A stretch of 7,776 nucleotides of DNA, from positions 1 to 7,776 of the forward strand of contig JAEXHA010000072.1 in assembly GCA_023450335.1 (NCBI GenBank). The letters are read 5' to 3'. How positions within the stretch are numbered: position 1 is the stretch's first letter; each line of letters begins with the position of its first letter. A program made the position numbers and the translations under genes. The notes below the pieces were generated by a model that worked only from the letters and a program-made list of their open reading frames with translations, was not told the DNA's origin and ran no database searches. Source of the DNA: Actinomycetes bacterium (GTDB lineage Bacteria > Actinomycetota > Actinomycetes > Actinomycetales > Microbacteriaceae). Positions 5,878-7,776 of the stretch are shown in pieces.

Positions 5878-7428
5878 TCACTTCTCGGTCAGCAGACCGA
5901 AGTTCTCGAGCGTGTAGATCGGCACGAGGCCCGCCTCTTCGACGCCCCCGATGCGGGAGTTGACCGCGAGGAGCTTGAGGTTGTCGGCCAGCGGGAAGAA
6001 CACCGCGTCCTCGGCGATCTGCGCCTGCAGGTCGGCGTAGATCGCGGTGCGCTTCGTCTCGTCGAGCTCGACCACGCCCGCGTCGAACAGCGCGTCGGTG
6101 GCGGGGTTCGAGTACGAGAAGTAGTTGGCCGAGGCGCCGCTGCGGAACAGCAGGCTGTACGCGTCGGGGTCCTGACCCATGATGTAGCCGCCCAGGAACG
6201 CGTCGTACTTCGAGTCGGCGCCCTTCTCGATCTCGGTGTAGACGGCGGCGGGCTCGACGCCGGCCAGCTGCACGGTGATGCCGACCTCGGCCAGCTGCTG
6301 CTGGATGAGGGTCGCCTGGGTCGACTGCGCGGGGTCGCTGCTGGCGTAGGCGAGGGTGAAGCTCACGTCGGCACCCGCGAGCAGCTCGGCCGATTTCGCG
6401 GCATCCTGCTCGTACTTCTCGACGTCTTCGGTGGCGAACGGGTTGCTCGGCGGCAGGATCGTGTACGCGTTCTCGTAGTACTCGTCCGACAGGAACGCGC
6501 CGTCGTTGAGATCGTCGCGGTTCAGGCCGAAGAAGATGGCCTGGCGCACCTTCTGGTCGGTGAGCTTGGCGGCGTTCAGACCCAGGTAGGCGACGCGGCC
6601 CTCGGCGTAGGGGTAGATGTTCAGCCCCGCCGCCTCAAGTTCGTCGATCTGGTCGGCCGTGGCGAACGAGGCGTCGGCCTCACCGGTCTGCAGCGCGGTC
6701 TTGACGGTGTCGGCGTTGGCGACGATCTGCAGGCGCAGGTCGGCGATGTTGGGTGCCTCGCCGTAGTAGTGCTCGTTCGGCGCGAAGCGCAGGTACTGGC
6801 CGCGCTCGTACTCGGTGAGCGTGTACGGGCCCGAGCCGACGGCGATCGGGTCGAGCTCGGCGACCGAGAAATCGGTGACATCGCCGTAGATGTGCTCGGG
6901 GATGATGTAGGTCTCGGTCGCGATGTTGCTCAGGGCTGCGGCGCTGACGCTGGGCAGGTGGAAGACCACGGTCTGCTCGTCGGTGGCCTCGGCGGTGATC
7001 GCCTCGTCGCCGATCCACAGCAGGTCGGCGTTGCCGTTCTCGCGCACGGCCTTGTTCTCGTAGGTGAACACGACATCGTCCGCGGTGAGCGGCTCGCCGT
7101 CGGACCAGAGCAGGTCATCCTTGAGGGTCACGGTGACCGAGAGGCCGTCGGCGGCCGGCTCGATCGACTCGGCCAGTTCGTTGACGACGGTGCCGTCGCC
7201 CTCGACGCGGGCCAGCGGCGAGTACACCAGGTTGGTGACCGTCAGGCCCCAGCGGTCGCCGACGTTGATCGGGTTGAGCGAACTGGGATCGCTCGAGATC
7301 ACGTAGGTGAACTGCCCGGTGCCTTCGGCCTCGGTGTCGCCGGGAGTGGATGCGCCGGGGGCGCAGGCGGTGATCGCCAGGGCAGCGGTCAGGGTGATCG
7401 CGGCCAGGCCGACACGTCTCTTCGTCAT
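5878..7428 (-). CDS. Extracellular solute-binding lipoprotein, family 5 (DppA/OppA-like)
   Basis: A 516-residue substrate-binding protein, first gene of the importer operon. It has a lipoprotein signal peptide: MTKRRVGLAA, a hydrophobic stretch, and a lipobox ending ITAC with the lipid-modified cysteine at C22, then a Gly/Thr/Glu-rich linker. The mature part starts with YVISSDPSSLNPINVGDRWG (42-61), and LLWSDGEPLTADDVVFTYEN (106-125) is a standard family-5 motif. FFGLNRDDLNDG and YSNPATDALFDAGVVELDET further on are also typical of the family. Length is normal. The ATG is supported by GAGGAAAT (about 7431-7438). The protein should sit on the outer face of the membrane and deliver the ligand to the two permeases. 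The ligand is probably an oligopeptide or similar compound, but the family is broad (nickel, sugars, opines), and specificity is not readable here. Confidence 0.94.
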   Translation of the reverse strand: MTKRRVGLAAITLTAALAITACAPGASTPGDTEAEGTGQFTYVISSDPSSLNPINVGDRWGLTVTNLVYSPLARVEGDGTVVNELAESIEPAADGLSVTVTLKDDLLWSDGEPLTADDVVFTYENKAVRENGNADLLWIGDEAITAEATDEQTVVFHLPSVSAAALSNIATETYIIPEHIYGDVTDFSVAELDPIAVGSGPYTLTEYERGQYLRFAPNEHYYGEAPNIADLRLQIVANADTVKTALQTGEADASFATADQIDELEAAGLNIYPYAEGRVAYLGLNAAKLTDQKVRQAIFFGLNRDDLNDGAFLSDEYYENAYTILPPSNPFATEDVEKYEQDAAKSAELLAGADVSFTLAYASSDPAQSTQATLIQQQLAEVGITVQLAGVEPAAVYTEIEKGADSKYDAFLGGYIMGQDPDAYSLLFRSGASANYFSYSNPATDALFDAGVVELDETKRTAIYADLQAQIAEDAVFFPLADNLKLLAVNSRIGGVEEAGLVPIYTLENFGLLTEK

Positions 7429-7430
7429 GG

Positions 7431-7496
7431 ATTTCCTCGCTGTGTATACGCGCGAATGCGCTCACCCAGGCTAAACGTCGAGGTGGGCCGGTTTTG
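7431..7496 (-). promoter_or_regulatory. Putative promoter and RBS of the importer operon
   Basis: A ribosome binding site GAGGAAAT lies at 7438-7431, just ahead of the ATG. A possible -10, TAGCCT (7473-7468), would give a leader of about 33 bases; no good -35 is visible 17 bases above it. A TATACA at 7448-7443 looks more like a -10 but would start transcription inside the RBS, so I prefer TAGCCT. The right IS transposase reads in the same direction, so read-through from the IS could also feed the operon. No clear operator was found. Confidence 0.35.
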
Positions 7497-7570
7497 TTTC
7501 CGAGTTGCGGATTGTGACGCGTGCCCGGCGCGCCGCCGGTCGCTCGCCGGGCCCCTGGCACGGCGCCGCC

Positions 7571-7659
7571 CTTGCGCCGGGCCGCCCTTGCCGCAGCTTC
7601 GCCGGACCGCCCTTGCACACCTTGGCCGGGCCGCCCTTGCACACCTTCGCCGGGCCGCC
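7571..7659 (-). repeat. GC-rich tandem repeat array, 24-bp units, beside the right IS
   Basis: Read on the - strand from 7659, the unit GGCGGCCCGGCGAAGG plus TGTGCAAG occurs at 7636-7659, again with one change at 7612-7635, as a 25-bp variant at 7587-7611, and as a 16-bp shortened copy at 7571-7586. The core matches the GGCGGCTCGGCGGAAGG of the palindrome at 1893-1909. The first unit directly follows the IS boundary TA (7660-7661), and the palindrome also has TAGGCGGC at this place. One frame reads GGPAKVCK per unit, but nothing else supports a protein here. The rest of the gap (7497-7570) is GC-rich without a recognisable gene. Confidence 0.8.
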
Positions 7660-7776
7660 TAGGGCGTGTCTCCTAACCGTTTGAGCCAGAGGGTGATGGC
7701 TCGTAGGACGGCACCGCCGCGGTAGGTGAGGGCGAGTTTGTCGTAGCGGGTGGCCAGGCCTCGCCATTGCTTGTCT
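7659..7776 (-). CDS. IS5-family (IS427-like) transposase, C-terminal 39 residues only
   Basis: Inverted copy of the transposase end seen at the left edge, cut by the right window edge. The frame runs from 7775 downwards (DKQWRGLATRYDKLALTYRG onward to WLKRLGDTP) and stops at TAG, 7661-7659. Over 117 comparable bases it differs from the left copy only at 7761 (equivalent to base 26), a silent change in an arginine codon. Near-identity means the two copies are recent relatives or are kept alike by gene conversion. The transposase reads toward the importer operon. The catalytic part is outside the window. Confidence 0.88.
   Translation of the reverse strand, partial: DKQWRGLATRYDKLALTYRGGAVLRAITLWLKRLGDTP
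7660..7776 (-). mobile_element. Right insertion sequence, inner end (IS5 family)
   Basis: Homology with the left copy ends at the TA at 7660-7661, beyond which the sequences differ completely (AGTGCG on the left, GGCGGC on the right). The inner end again reads GGGCGTGTCTCCTAACCG going into the element. The distal end is not in the window. Confidence 0.82.

Noticed and set aside
4563..5963. Long + strand open frame opposite permease 1
   Set aside because: Low-complexity Arg/Asp/His-rich translation without family marks; a shadow of the permease genes and hairpin region.
7443..7448. TATACA as the -10 of the importer operon
   Set aside because: It would place the transcription start within the ribosome binding site, leaving almost no leader.
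5836..7662. 608-codon + strand open frame opposite the binding protein
   Set aside because: Val/Gly/Asp/Arg-rich repeats of the kind produced by reading a GC-rich gene backwards; no start-site support; the binding protein on - is convincing.
7471..7767. Small - strand open frame containing GGPAKVCK repeats
   Set aside because: It begins out of frame inside the transposase end and owes its repeats to the 24-bp array; no RBS and no homology recognised, so I treat it as non-coding repeat DNA.

Overview
The window is a 7.8 kb piece of a very GC-rich genome. The codon bias, the frequent GGATGC/GCATCC words, the actinobacterial-type VapBC module and the F420-type flavin-fold oxidoreductase all suggest an actinobacterium, probably a member of the Microbacteriaceae such as Microbacterium. 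The genus is inference.

Layout. Both window edges lie inside copies of the same IS5-family (IS427-like) insertion sequence, seen only as the transposase C-terminus. The two copies face inward (left on +, right on -). The 117 bp that can be compared differ at one synonymous position. Between them, left to right, are: a short repeat (131-186); an LLM-class F420-dependent oxidoreductase on - (192-1037); a divergent type II toxin-antitoxin pair vapB-vapC on + (1144-1784) behind a repeated 10-bp palindromic operator/-10 box; a long imperfect palindrome (1816-1909); a five-gene peptide/nickel-type ABC importer operon on - running from 7428 to 1938; and a GC-rich tandem repeat array (7571-7659) against the right IS.

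The importer operon is transcribed from right to left as solute-binding lipoprotein, permease 1, permease 2, ATPase 1, ATPase 2. The last three junctions are 4-base start/stop overlaps (GTGA, ATGA, ATGA), so translation is probably coupled. Between the binding protein and permease 1 there is a perfect 13-bp hairpin, the usual position for a processing or partial termination signal that keeps the binding protein in excess. The substrate cannot be told from sequence alone; peptide-like is the default.

The most unusual signals are: (i) an 85-residue, repeat-built insertion in the helical subdomain of ATPase 2, with a smaller 16-17-residue duplication at the same structural place in ATPase 1; (ii) a family of short GGCGGCYCG-containing intergenic repeats at three sites, with both IS copies sitting at TA dinucleotides inside or against a member; (iii) IS transposase stop codons completed by target-site bases; and (iv) a probably leaderless vapBC transcript whose -10 box is also the operator. 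Apart from these, gene content is ordinary accessory/transport content and I see no clear new defence or biosynthetic system.
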